Part shown: one piece after another, positions 8,514 through 16,931 of the stretch | Numbering within the stretch: position 1 is the stretch's first letter | Layout: every line of letters begins with the position of its first letter | Assembly: GCF_003315295.1 (NCBI RefSeq) | Contig: NZ_QNRI01000003.1 | Coordinates: 62,001-126,000, forward strand | DNA from: Paraliobacillus ryukyuensis | Lineage (GTDB): Bacteria; Bacillota; Bacilli; Bacillales; Amphibacillaceae | Length of the DNA: 64,000 nucleotides | Reading direction: 5' to 3' | Made by a program: the position numbers and the translations under genes | Notes under the pieces: generated by a model | Seen by the model: the letters and a program-made list of their open reading frames with translations, nothing else | What the model was told of the DNA's origin: nothing | Database searches by the model: none

Positions 8514-8942
8514 TTAAATTGTTGCAATATCTTGTTTTGGTTTTCGAGCAAGTGCAAGAATCCCTGCAATAACATAGAATATCCCAACAAAGATGCCTGG
8601 TGCACCCGGTATAAATGGTAAAATAACAGCAGTTGCAATAAAAATAATTCCAGCTGTTTTCGGTCGGTTATTTCCTTTAAGTAATATCATCGCTACAATA
8701 CCTGCCACTACAGCAATTATAGAAGCAACTAGTAACACAACTCCACCAGAACCTAATGAATCAATAAGTGTTTGTGCATCCGGAATTTCCATTTGTGGAC
8801 TATCTGCTCTTGCTTGCGCAGTTATTTCTTCTAGAAAATCAGGATTATTCTGAAGCCATATTACAAACCCGCCCATTGCCGCTGACAACGCGTAAACCAC
8901 CGTTCCTATAATTCCAAGCACTATTTCTGCTGTTCGTTTCAT
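8514..8942 (-). CDS. DUF4064-family membrane protein
   Basis: 142 residues. It starts KRTAEIVLGIIGTVVYALSA, the first helix typical of DUF4064 proteins. A soluble loop (about 31-63) and two or three further glycine-rich helices (GGVVLLVASIIAVVAGIVA; AGIIFIATAVILPFIPGAPG) follow, with a basic tail. The function of the family is unknown. It is the last gene of an ABC exporter operon, 22 bp after the permease, and ends in a strong terminator. It may be an accessory membrane subunit. Confidence 0.7.
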   Translation of the reverse strand: MKRTAEIVLGIIGTVVYALSAAMGGFVIWLQNNPDFLEEITAQARADSPQMEIPDAQTLIDSLGSGGVVLLVASIIAVVAGIVAMILLKGNNRPKTAGIIFIATAVILPFIPGAPGIFVGIFYVIAGILALARKPKQDIATI

Positions 8943-8964
8943 TAAAAATTTCCCCTTTCATTAT

Positions 8965-9903
8965 TTATTGTCCAGCTACGTCTCTTTTAATAAATGATAG
9001 CCAAGACGCTACGATAAAGATTATATAATAAACAAGTAGTACAGTAATAGAGAAGGATAAACTCATACCTTCTAGCAATGGGCCCCCAAAACCTTCACGA
9101 TATTGACTTAAATCCGTGTTAACAAATAAAATATATTTTGCCCAATCATACTGTCCTACAAAGTTTATAACCAAGTTACCAGCAAACATTAAGAATATCG
9201 CAAATCCAATCGCCATACTACTATTTCTAAAGATAGTAGAAATCATAAAAGCAAATGTTGCCATCATAATTAAGTTTACTAGACTGAGACCAAGTTCAAT
9301 TCCAATCTCACTTAATAGATTCACTTGTGCATAGCCCGCCATTTGATAGATTACTGCTGAAGGGTTCATTCCATTCACTCCAAATAGTATTGCACCAACA
9401 ATCCATGACCAAACAAAAAGGATCACTAATAAAGTAAGTGCAAATAGCAGGACAGTCACGTATTTTGACGCTAGTATTTTTAACCTTGATACCGGCCGTA
9501 TTAATAAGAGTTTAATTGTTCCTTGATTAAATTCAGTTGCCAAGATACCACCTGCAACAATGATTGTAAGCAAGGTAATGATTGAGGCCATCCCTGTATT
9601 TTCATAGGCAAATTGCATGGCACCATAGCTTTGAGGCTCGATGTCATTCTCTAGATAATAGGTGTTTTTATCTACATTTATGTAGCTATCTGGATTTTGT
9701 TCTGCTTCTGCCATTTCTTGTTGCATTTCCTCACGCCAATTATCGCCATATTCTTTCGTGGTAGTGTCATCCATGAATTTAGCGATAAAGCCACCAGCCA
9801 AAACAAGGAGAGTCAAAATAATCACCATTGCCCATGTTCCTTTTTTAGCATATAACTTCATATTTTCATTTCTAACTAATTGTAAAAAATTACTCAATTG
9901 CAT
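8965..9903 (-). CDS. ABC-2 type permease subunit
   Basis: About 312 residues from the ATG at 9903. An in-frame TTG at 9912 is the alternative start; GGAG lies 3 nt before the ATG, so neither start is ideal. The first helix (about 26-46) is followed by a large external loop (about 47-105, acidic, NWREEMQQEMAEAEQNPDSY). Five more helices then follow, as in BcrB/NatB-type exporter permeases. The motif EFNQGTIKLLLIRPVSRLKIL is the conserved cytoplasmic coupling segment of this family. The start overlaps the end of the ATPase gene by 14 bp, so the two are translationally coupled. Confidence 0.85.
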   Translation of the reverse strand: MQLSNFLQLVRNENMKLYAKKGTWAMVIILTLLVLAGGFIAKFMDDTTTKEYGDNWREEMQQEMAEAEQNPDSYINVDKNTYYLENDIEPQSYGAMQFAYENTGMASIITLLTIIVAGGILATEFNQGTIKLLLIRPVSRLKILASKYVTVLLFALTLLVILFVWSWIVGAILFGVNGMNPSAVIYQMAGYAQVNLLSEIGIELGLSLVNLIMMATFAFMISTIFRNSSMAIGFAIFLMFAGNLVINFVGQYDWAKYILFVNTDLSQYREGFGGPLLEGMSLSFSITVLLVYYIIFIVASWLSFIKRDVAGQ

Positions 9904-10810
9904 TCTCTCCAATCACTGCCATAAATTTATCCTCTAAGTTTGTCTTGTGGGCTTGAACACCGAATATAGCAATCTCTTGTAAAGCAAGTTCTTTAATGAC
10001 TTTTGGAATGGTAGCTCGATCTAAGGAAACGATTAATTGGTTATCTTTCAATTGCACATCAGTACCAAAGGAAGCAGTGATGACTTCTTTCGCTTTGTCT
10101 AACGGTTCAGCAAGAATATGTACTTCTTGCGTTTTATCCATAGCGTCATCCTCATGAACCTCATTTACAGCAATTAATTCGCCATTTTTAATAATACCGA
10201 TCCGATCACACATTAATTCCATCTCAGCTAGTAAGTGACTAGAAACAATGACTGCAACATTATCTTCTTCCGCTAAGCGACGAATATAATGACGGATTTC
10301 CTTTATCCCGGCTGGATCTAACCCGTTAGTTGGTTCATCCAATATTAAAATGGATGGTTTGTGTAGTAACGCTTGAGCAATCCCTAAGCGTTGTCGCATA
10401 CCTAATGAATAACGCCCGACTTTTTCGTGCACTGCTTTTTCTAACCCAACTAATTGGATAACTTCTTTCATTCTGTCTTGGGTTATCCCTGGAATCATAC
10501 GTGAATAATGAATTAAGTTTTTCCAACCACTCATAAATGGGTACATCTCCGGATTCTCAACAATCGCTCCCACTTCTCGAATGGCCTGTTTAAAATCTGA
10601 TTGAATACTTTTCCCTTGGATTAGTACGTCTCCTTTGGTAATGTTCATTAACCCAACCATCATTCGGATCGTCGTTGTCTTTCCCGCACCATTCGGTCCT
10701 AAGAAACCAAATACTTCACCAGGATAAATCGAAAAATTCAATCCTTTAATAATATGTTTCTTCCCAATATGCTTTTCTACATTTACCAGCTGCATCGCAG
10801 GTTCTACCAT
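9890..10810 (-). CDS. ABC transporter ATP-binding protein (BcrA-like)
   Basis: 306 residues. Walker A GPNGAGKTTT, signature YSLGMRQRLGIAQALL, Walker B ILILDEPTNGLDPAGI, His switch VSSHLLAEMELMCDRIGI. The roughly 85-residue C-terminal extension is usual in BcrA/NatA-type exporters, which expel peptides, antibiotics or sodium. First gene of the ATPase-permease-DUF4064 operon. The ribosome site GGATGAGGAATA precedes the ATG. The actual substrate is unknown. Confidence 0.9.
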   Translation of the reverse strand: MVEPAMQLVNVEKHIGKKHIIKGLNFSIYPGEVFGFLGPNGAGKTTTIRMMVGLMNITKGDVLIQGKSIQSDFKQAIREVGAIVENPEMYPFMSGWKNLIHYSRMIPGITQDRMKEVIQLVGLEKAVHEKVGRYSLGMRQRLGIAQALLHKPSILILDEPTNGLDPAGIKEIRHYIRRLAEEDNVAVIVSSHLLAEMELMCDRIGIIKNGELIAVNEVHEDDAMDKTQEVHILAEPLDKAKEVITASFGTDVQLKDNQLIVSLDRATIPKVIKELALQEIAIFGVQAHKTNLEDKFMAVIGENAIE

Positions 10811-10913
10811 TATTCCTCATCCCTTCTTTGTACGACTCACTTATCCATACGATTGAGAGTTCCAATCGTTTCATATTTTGTAGAAAAATAATAATTTAAA
10901 CGCATTCCAATGA

Positions 10914-10928
10914 TTGCAAACGTTTTCT
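10914..10928. promoter_or_regulatory. cre-like site (CcpA) between ABC operon and glnK
   Basis: TTGCAAACGTTTTCT fits the cre consensus WTGNAANCGNWNNCW at every fixed position. It lies 46 bp upstream of the proposed glnK -35, and 104 bp upstream of the divergent ABC operon start. Which side it controls is open. Confidence 0.55.
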
Positions 10929-10959
10929 TCTAAATTTTCAAAAAATTTAATAAAAAGGC

Positions 10960-10988
10960 TTGAAATTTAGCCTTTTAGGCTTTATGAT
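10960..10988 (+). promoter_or_regulatory. Sigma-A promoter of glnK-amtB
   Basis: -35 TTGAAA (10960-10965), 17-bp spacer, -10 TATGAT (10983-10988). Transcription should start near 10995. Confidence 0.65.
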
Positions 10989-11006
10989 AATAAACATAAC
11001 TTAATA

Positions 11007-11023
11007 TGTTAAGAAACCTTACA
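11007..11023 (+). promoter_or_regulatory. TnrA/GlnR box in the glnK leader
   Basis: TGTTAAGAAACCTTACA is a perfect TGTNA-N7-TNACA site. It lies about 12-28 bp downstream of the predicted start point and just before the ribosome site. This position suits GlnR-type repression better than TnrA-type activation. Confidence 0.7.
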
Positions 11024-11046
11024 CAACATTGAAAGGAGAGCAAGGT

Positions 11047-11388
11047 ATGAAGAAAATTGAAGCAATTATTCGTCCTGAAAAGTTTCAAGCACTTCGAGAT
11101 AAGTTATCGGATATTGGCATTGCTGGACTAACGGTAACAGAAGTAGCTGGAACTGGTAAGCAAAAAGGGCAAACAGGCGTGTTTCGAGGTACCACTTACG
11201 AAATAAAATTGCTACCTAAGATTAAAGTGGAAATGGTTATTGACGCTACAAAATTAGATGAGACAGTAAGCTTAATCACCGAGACGTGTAGTACTGGCAA
11301 CATTGGCGATGGAAAGATTTTCGTTTATCCAGTCGAGGACTCGATTCGTATTCGAACGGGCGAACACGGCAAACAAGCTGTTCATTAA
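11047..11388 (+). CDS. glnK: Nitrogen regulatory PII protein
   Basis: 113 residues, normal PII length. It senses ATP/ADP and 2-oxoglutarate and binds the AmtB channel. The start MKKIEAIIRPEKFQALRDKL is typical. The T-loop region KQKGQTGVFRGTTYEIKLLPK and the C-terminal signature STGNIGDGKIFVYPVEDSIRIRTGE (split here by the B-loop glycine) are intact. The upstream in-frame GTG/ATG-like extension (from 11029) is rejected because GGAGAGC stands directly before 11047. It is followed 27 bp later by amtB, the usual glnK-amtB pair, here with glnK first. Confidence 0.95.
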   Translation: MKKIEAIIRPEKFQALRDKLSDIGIAGLTVTEVAGTGKQKGQTGVFRGTTYEIKLLPKIKVEMVIDATKLDETVSLITETCSTGNIGDGKIFVYPVEDSIRIRTGEHGKQAVH

Positions 11389-11415
11389 ACAAATTTTATG
11401 AGGAGGAATTGGTTT

Positions 11416-12780
11416 ATGCTTAAAAAGAGCGCACTATTATTTTTTCTTGCATTATTATTTACAACCCCAGCGTATGCAGCGCCTACAACTGAATCTTTAC
11501 AATTATCCGTTGACTTAGTTTGGGTAATGGTTGCATCATTTCTAGTATTTTTCATGCACGCTGGCTTTGCCATGGTAGAATCAGGATTTACAAGGGCAAA
11601 AAACTCGTTGAACATTATTATGAAAAACTTTTTAACGATTAGTATTGCACCTATTCTTTTCTTTTTAGTAGGATATGCGTTTATGTTTGGTACATCTGCT
11701 GGATCTTTTTTAGGTATGGATGGATGGATGTTAAGCGGCGTAGAAGATATCGGCTTCTTTGTTTTCCAAGCTATGTTTGTCGCAACATGTGCTACCATCA
11801 TTTCTGGGGCGGTTGCCGAACGAATGAAACTTGGTAGTTATGTATTAATTGTTATCGCCATGACAGCTTTCATTTATCCAGTTGTTGGACATTGGATTTG
11901 GCAAGGTGATGGATGGTTAACAAGATTAGGCTTTAGTGATTTCGCTGGTTCCACTGTAGTGCACTTAACTGGTGCCGTTGCTGCTTTAACCGTCGTTTTA
12001 TTCTTAGGGCCACGTTTAGGCAAATATGCTGGCAAGAAAGTCAATGTTATTCCTGGACACAATATTCCAATTGGAGCCTTAGGTGTTTTCATTCTTTGGT
12101 TAGGTTGGTTCGGTTTTAACGGCGGTAGTACGTTAGCAGCTGATCCTACACTTGTTCCAATGGTTATTGGTACGACAGTACTTTCAACTTCTGGCGCATT
12201 ACTTTCTGCAGCATTATATTCTAAATTACGTTTTAAACGAATTGATGCTTCTATGTCCTTAAACGGAGTATTAGCTGGTTTAGTTGGGATCACTGCAGGA
12301 TGTGCAGAAATTTCACTTGGCGGCTCTATCATCGTTGGTTTAGTTTCTGGTGTCCTATTAGTAGAAAGCGTTACTTTCTTCGATTCTAAACTTAAAATTG
12401 ACGACCCAGTTGGGGCTATCTCGGTACACGGTGTTTGTGGTATCTGGGGTACATTAGCAGTTGGCTTATTCTCTACGAATACTGGTTTATTCTATGGTAA
12501 TGGTGTAGAACAATTAGGTATTCAAGCAATTGGTGTTGTAGCAGTTATTGCATGGACCATGATAACAGTTGGCGCGTTCACCTTCGTTATTTCAAGATTT
12601 TCTTCCATTCGAGTATCGGAAGAAGAAGAGGTTTCTGGCTTAGACTTTGCTGAACATGGGTCAAGCGCATATGAATTTAAAGATTCACTTGTTACAAAAG
12701 AAGCTACTGGCGGTTCTAACGGAGAATTCGGCTTAGCCGATCGACTGAATAATCTGTCTGAAACAAAAGTATCCTCTTAA
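11416..12780 (+). CDS. amtB: Ammonium transporter
   Basis: 454 residues; membrane channel for ammonium, working with GlnK. A cleavable signal-like N-terminus (MLKKSALLFFLALLFTTPAYA) is followed by 11 transmembrane helices, as in AmtB. Family signatures include FMHAGFAMVESGFTRAKN, the pore region GAVAERMKL, STVVHLTGAVAAL (first pore His), GWFGFNGGS and DDPVGAISVHGVCGIWGT (second pore His). The ribosome site GAGGAGGAATTGGTTT selects 11416 over the upstream in-frame ATG at 11398. The C-terminal tail of about 60 residues is the GlnK-contacting region. The gene ends before a strong terminator at 12856. Confidence 0.96.
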   Translation: MLKKSALLFFLALLFTTPAYAAPTTESLQLSVDLVWVMVASFLVFFMHAGFAMVESGFTRAKNSLNIIMKNFLTISIAPILFFLVGYAFMFGTSAGSFLGMDGWMLSGVEDIGFFVFQAMFVATCATIISGAVAERMKLGSYVLIVIAMTAFIYPVVGHWIWQGDGWLTRLGFSDFAGSTVVHLTGAVAALTVVLFLGPRLGKYAGKKVNVIPGHNIPIGALGVFILWLGWFGFNGGSTLAADPTLVPMVIGTTVLSTSGALLSAALYSKLRFKRIDASMSLNGVLAGLVGITAGCAEISLGGSIIVGLVSGVLLVESVTFFDSKLKIDDPVGAISVHGVCGIWGTLAVGLFSTNTGLFYGNGVEQLGIQAIGVVAVIAWTMITVGAFTFVISRFSSIRVSEEEEVSGLDFAEHGSSAYEFKDSLVTKEATGGSNGEFGLADRLNNLSETKVSS

Positions 12781-12855
12781 CTTATATATTGGTAATACCT
12801 GCTATTCCTATAGCAGTCAGTCTTATACACGTTTCCCACCTATATTAGATAAATA

Positions 12856-12888
12856 GGCGATTGCATATCCTGCAATCGCCACTTTTTT
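12856..12888 (+). terminator. Terminator of glnK-amtB
   Basis: GGCGATTGCA / TGCAATCGCC, perfect 10-bp arms with a 5-nt loop, then ACTTTTTTC. Confidence 0.9.
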
Positions 12889-12899
12889 CGCTTTTATTT

Positions 12900-13004
12900 T
12901 TTGCTTACGGTCACTAACAGTATGCTTGCGGGCGGTTAAACGTCCGTTGCGGTCGCTTGCTCACCTGTTATGGTCACTAAGAAGCGCTTCACGGTCACTC
13001 CCGC
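12900..13004. repeat. Degenerate short direct repeats between amtB and pdxK
   Basis: The motif RYGGTCACT or a near match occurs four times (TTACGGTCACT, TTGCGGTCGCT, TTATGGTCACT, TTCACGGTCACT) at about 20-50 bp intervals. It is more GC-rich than the flanks. No gene is visible. It may be a decayed tandem array. Confidence 0.4.
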
Positions 13005-13808
13005 TTAATCTAATCCATAATTTCGTAATGCTGCATGATCAGTAGAACCAATGCCTCGTCCAAATGATAAAGCATGCTTGATCGCCGCATGTACGAAATC
13101 TTTTGCAATACCTACCGCTTCTTCTACCGATTTTCCTTTTGCTAACTCGGCAGCAATAGCAGATGAATAAGTACATCCCGCTCCACTCGTATGAATCGTA
13201 TCAATTCTTGGTTTTCTGAAATAAGTTAATGAATTTCCATCATACAATACATCGACCGCTTGATCTTTTAGCGCCCCACCTTTTATTAATACATAATCAG
13301 CCCCCATCTCATGAAGCTCTTTCGCAGCTTGTTCCATTGCTTCAATTGAGCTAATCGCATCTTCTTTATTTAATAGCCTTGCAGCCTCATGTAAGTTTGG
13401 CGTAATAATGGTGGCAAGCGGTATCAACTTCTCTTTTAGCATTTCGATCGCATTATCCGCTAGTAACTGTGATCCCATTTTTCCAATCATGACAGGATCT
13501 ACTACAATAGCATGCGCAGGACAGTCTTTCAACCAACTAGCAATCTCCTTAATTAATTCCGCTGAAAATAACATACCAGTTTTAACAGCATCAACTCCAA
13601 CATGTTCTAAGGCTGCATCATACTGCGCTTTCACCATCTGTTTATCATGTATAAATATCCCTTTGTTTGTCTTGCTATTGTTAGCTACGATTGCAGTGAT
13701 CGCAGCCATCCCATAAACATCTCGCTCTTGAAAAGTTTTTAAATCAGCTTGAATACCTGCACTTCCTTGCGCTGCTGATCCCGCAATACTTAATACTCTT
13801 GCTTTCAT
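13005..13808 (-). CDS. pdxK: Pyridoxine/hydroxymethylpyrimidine kinase, PdxK-like
   Basis: 267 residues, ribokinase fold of the ThiD/PdxK group. Substrate and nucleotide motifs: IAGSAAQGSAGIQADLKTF, VKTGMLF, VVDPVMIGKMGSQLL, TPNLHEAARLL and the ATP/anion-hole signature HTSGAGCTYSSAIAAELAKG. A second, clearer ThiD lies in the thi operon at 21.0-21.9 kb, so this paralogue is more likely the B. subtilis PdxK-type salvage kinase; that split is inference. It follows a DUF456 gene by 21 bp on the same strand. Confidence 0.75.
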   Translation of the reverse strand: MKARVLSIAGSAAQGSAGIQADLKTFQERDVYGMAAITAIVANNSKTNKGIFIHDKQMVKAQYDAALEHVGVDAVKTGMLFSAELIKEIASWLKDCPAHAIVVDPVMIGKMGSQLLADNAIEMLKEKLIPLATIITPNLHEAARLLNKEDAISSIEAMEQAAKELHEMGADYVLIKGGALKDQAVDVLYDGNSLTYFRKPRIDTIHTSGAGCTYSSAIAAELAKGKSVEEAVGIAKDFVHAAIKHALSFGRGIGSTDHAALRNYGLD

Positions 13809-13829
13809 AGAAAACTTTCTCCCTCCCTT

Positions 13830-14315
13830 CTACCAAATAACTATAGCAATAAAGAACCAGATAATCATTACCAATTGGAGTAACACTTTTGCGACCGCAC
13901 CGCCTAAAAAGCCAAATAAAGAACCAATGGCCGCTCGTATCGCTTCTTTCCCTGTTCGCTTTTGGATTAATTCAATGATGATGACAACAACAAAAGGAAC
14001 AATAATAATCCCAAATGGTGGAATGATAAATGATCCGATAATAACAGCAATCCCAGCTGCTCGCTCCCCCCATTTACTTCCGCCATACCTTTTCACAAAG
14101 CAACTATTGGCTATGACATCAGATACAATTAATATAATCGTTAGCACAATCATTGATGTCCAGAAAATCCACGTGAAATCCGGATCAAGCATGAAATAAT
14201 ATAGTAAAAAACCGATCCATAGCACCAGCGGCGAAGGAATAATTGGATATACGATACCTACGAAACTAAGAATAAAACTAGCGATAATCAGTAACCAAAT
14301 AATGATATCCACCAT
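13830..14315 (-). CDS. DUF456-family membrane protein
   Basis: 161 residues with about four hydrophobic segments and a glycine-rich core. VDIIIWLLIIASFILSFVGI and PIIPSPLVLWIGFLLYY are characteristic of DUF456. The GxxxG-rich region AIGSLFGFLGGAVAKVLLQ near the end is also typical. Function unknown. The ribosome site GGAGGTGCAATCTG precedes the ATG. It is probably cotranscribed with pdxK. Confidence 0.8.
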   Translation of the reverse strand: MVDIIIWLLIIASFILSFVGIVYPIIPSPLVLWIGFLLYYFMLDPDFTWIFWTSMIVLTIILIVSDVIANSCFVKRYGGSKWGERAAGIAVIIGSFIIPPFGIIIVPFVVVIIIELIQKRTGKEAIRAAIGSLFGFLGGAVAKVLLQLVMIIWFFIAIVIW

Positions 14316-14346
14316 CAGATTGCACCTCCAACTATGTATTTTTCAT

Positions 14347-14378
14347 GACAAAATGGAGCTGCCTCTCAAGACAGCTCC
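14347..14378 (-). terminator. Terminator after the PfpI-like gene
   Basis: GGAGCTG (14355-14361) pairs with CAGCTCC (14372-14378); on the minus strand ATTTTGTC follows. Confidence 0.7.
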
Positions 14379-14388
14379 ACACACGATC

Positions 14389-14913
14389 CTATTTTTCGGC
14401 AAGTTTATCAGCAAATGCTTTCATATATGGTGGTAAATCTGGTGGACGACGACTAGAAATAATGTGTCCATCTATTACAACCGCTTCATCATGCCAAGTG
14501 GAACCTGCATTGGTCATATCATCTTTAATCCCCGGGGTACTTGTCACTTGTCTCCCTTTCAAGATATCAGCAGAAATTAATACCCAACCAGCATGACAGA
14601 TTTGACCAATTGGCTTTTTCTGCTGATCCATATGTTTTACAAATTCGATTACTTCAGGATACCTTCTTAATTTGTCCGGCGCCCATCCACCAGGAACAAG
14701 AATCGCATCATATGCGTCTACATTCACCTCAGTAAAATTTCTATCAGTGGTAACGGGCACACCGTATTTCCCATGATAAACTTTATTTGCTTCTTTTCCA
14801 ACCAAATCTACTGTAGCCCCTTCTTCACGTAAGCGAAGCACTGGATACCAGAGCTCTAAATCTTCAAATTCTTCTTCTACTAACGCAATAACATGTTTAT
14901 CTGCGAGCCGCAT
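14389..14913 (-). CDS. DJ-1/PfpI family protein (putative protease or deglycase)
   Basis: 174 residues, the usual length. The nucleophile-elbow motif IGQICHAGWVLISA contains the catalytic cysteine (about Cys105) followed by His. The Glu of EEEFEDLELWYP near the N-terminus completes the usual PfpI active site. GGWAPDKLRRYPEVIEF is family-typical. Proteins of this type (B. subtilis YraA/YfkM) protect against thiol and carbonyl stress; the precise activity is debated. The ribosome site GAGGAGGTATACA precedes the ATG. Monocistronic with its own terminator. Confidence 0.88.
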   Translation of the reverse strand: MRLADKHVIALVEEEFEDLELWYPVLRLREEGATVDLVGKEANKVYHGKYGVPVTTDRNFTEVNVDAYDAILVPGGWAPDKLRRYPEVIEFVKHMDQQKKPIGQICHAGWVLISADILKGRQVTSTPGIKDDMTNAGSTWHDEAVVIDGHIISSRRPPDLPPYMKAFADKLAEK

Positions 14914-14954
14914 TGTATACCTCCTCTGTTTCTTACTAAAAATGCTCCTACTAG

Positions 14955-15665
14955 TTATTCTTTCCCCAAAGAAAAACCATCAAACAACCGACCACCATAT
15001 GGCGCTAACACTTGATCAACTAACGCAATAATTGGTTGTTTGTCCCCTTGTTGATAAAAGGCTTCTAATGCCTCGATGTAGGTAGCAGCAAAGCTAGCAT
15101 CATACTTTTTTAATTCTCGATAGATCCATTTTGATCCCCCAACCCATTGACGATTGATACGCAAATAAAATTCTTGTAACGTAGAAGCTATGCTTAAGAC
15201 AATACATATCTCCTCTTCGCGTTGTTGTGCGCCTTGTAGATCATCAATAAGATCTGTCAGCTCATAGCGTTGAATCTTAATTGTTTCTGCTGACCAAGGG
15301 GCTGGTCCTTGAATCATATGGTCATAAGCTTGTTGCTTCATCACCTTCACTGTACCATTATCTCGAATTATAATTCCATCTGCAACCATTCGAGCAAGTG
15401 TTGTTTTTCCTTCCATCGCATCTAACGCATAAAAATTTTGATAGGAAATGCTGTTGTGCGCGAACACTTCTATCGGCCAGCCATCTGACACAACGGATTC
15501 ACGGTAACTATTTGGTAGGGTATCGTCAATAATGACAATATCTAAATCAGAAGTAGCTGTTGCTTCGTTTCTTGCAACACTTCCTGCCAGTAATGCCACT
15601 TCACAAGTCGAAAAATTGGTATGAACAAATTGTTTCGCCGCCTCTAAAGCTGGCTTTCTCTCCAT
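14955..15665 (-). CDS. Nucleotidyltransferase-domain protein
   Basis: 236 residues from the chosen ATG. The N-terminal half has the minimal nucleotidyltransferase motif LLAGSVARNEATATSDLDIVI (GSxxRxE...SDxD), with WPIEVFAHN providing the third acidic residue. The C-terminal half is helical. Substrate unknown. The frame is open to a TTG at 15749, 4 bp from the GNAT stop, but there is no ribosome site there. AAGGG stands 8 nt before the ATG at 15665, so I prefer that start. Confidence 0.7.
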   Translation of the reverse strand: MERKPALEAAKQFVHTNFSTCEVALLAGSVARNEATATSDLDIVIIDDTLPNSYRESVVSDGWPIEVFAHNSISYQNFYALDAMEGKTTLARMVADGIIIRDNGTVKVMKQQAYDHMIQGPAPWSAETIKIQRYELTDLIDDLQGAQQREEEICIVLSIASTLQEFYLRINRQWVGGSKWIYRELKKYDASFAATYIEALEAFYQQGDKQPIIALVDQVLAPYGGRLFDGFSLGKE

Positions 15666-15752
15666 ATTCTTCACCCTTTTTATGCTTCTTAAAACATGAT
15701 CTGGGTTATTGTATGCATCTATCAATAAAGGTTTTCTTTTTTCCAGCAATAC

Positions 15753-16298
15753 TTACGTTAGTGGCCACTCTTCAGCAAGCACACTATATACTGCATGATC
15801 CACGTAGTGATCATATAACTTTTCCGCTTGCCGAATATTTCCTTCATGGTGAAATCCTAATTTTTCTGGGATAGCACGACTTTTATGGTTTTGCGTTGCC
15901 GCTCGCACTTCAACACGATTGATTTCTAAATCATTGATTGCGTACGTTGTTAGCGCTCGAACAACACGTGTCATAATACCTTTTCCTTGATAAGATTCAC
16001 CAAGCCAATAGCCGATGTAAGCAATATTATTTGTCCAATCGAGAACATTAAATCCTGCTACACCTACCAGCTTTCCTTGATAAAAAATAGCGGTCGTTAG
16101 TGATTGTCGATTAGCAAACCCTTTCATCGTACTTTCAATATACTGCTCCGTATCATGAATCGTTTTTGTTCCATCCACCCACGGCAACCACTGCCTTAAG
16201 TATGGCCTAGCTTGATCTGTTAAGGCAAAAATTGCTGAAGCATCTGATGGGTCTAGTAATTTCAACTGGATCTCGTCGTCTATCATATAAGTAAACAT
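15753..16298 (-). CDS. GNAT family acetyltransferase, RimJ/RimL type
   Basis: 181 residues from the ATG at 16298 (a GTG nine bases upstream is less likely; AGAGGTGAGG precedes the ATG). RimJ/RimL-like features: ELKLLDPSDA-type start (IQLKLLDPSDASAIFAL), IAYIGYWLGESYQGKGIMTRVV with the acetyl-CoA loop, and NRVEVRAATQNHKSRAIPEKLGF. The family acetylates ribosomal protein N-termini, amino acids or other amines; the target here is unknown. It is probably cotranscribed with the nucleotidyltransferase gene downstream. Confidence 0.85.
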   Translation of the reverse strand: MFTYMIDDEIQLKLLDPSDASAIFALTDQARPYLRQWLPWVDGTKTIHDTEQYIESTMKGFANRQSLTTAIFYQGKLVGVAGFNVLDWTNNIAYIGYWLGESYQGKGIMTRVVRALTTYAINDLEINRVEVRAATQNHKSRAIPEKLGFHHEGNIRQAEKLYDHYVDHAVYSVLAEEWPLT

Positions 16299-16307
16299 CT
16301 TCCTCAC

Positions 16308-16931
16308 CTCTTGCTAGATACGATAGCATATTATATTAGGAATACATAGTAAAAAATGCAAATAGTTTCCTGAATCTTGGTAAATCAATGTTAGATTATA
16401 TTGCAAATTTATGCTTCTTTGTATAGTGAGAGATTAATCACATGATAAAACTACACCATTTAAATAATTACCATGTTGTTGAATAAATACAAAAACAAAA
16501 TTTTTTATTGATTATGCGCATTCTTCTTGCGCGAACGCAACCATTAGCACATTTTACTATGGTTTTATCGTTAGTTCATTAATTTTCTAACTTATTTTCT
16601 TTATAAAAGCTTGTTAAGATCACGAATCCTAAATTACTCCACCTAGTAAATAAGATAACTTTTCAGTCTCAAGGACGGCAATACAATATCTCATTTACTT
16701 TTATAGTCATCCCCACTTCTCTTTACAATTTCTCCATAATAATACAATTGATTTATTTAGTATTCTTGCTTTCACTTCATAAGTGAAAAGAGTTGTTGAG
16801 GAAAAAGCGATTTCCACCTCCTGGCTCCTTTAGTTTAAGAAGAAGCCAGTTGGTATCGTCCTAACTACTTTTTACGTAAATTGTCATATCCAGACGAGAT
16901 GGGGAGAACTTTATTTTTAAAAAACATTTAT
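16308..16931. other. Gene-poor region, no supported gene
   Basis: About 620 bp, very AT-rich, with many stops in all frames. An imperfect hairpin (CTGGCTCCTT / AAGAAGCCAG) lies near 16821-16853 without a clear T-run. I see no RNA gene or mobile element. Confidence 0.6.

Noticed and set aside
15666-15749. N-terminal extension of the nucleotidyltransferase gene from a TTG
   Set aside because: No ribosome site at the TTG, while AAGGG precedes the ATG at 15665. Translational coupling to the GNAT stop keeps a small possibility open.
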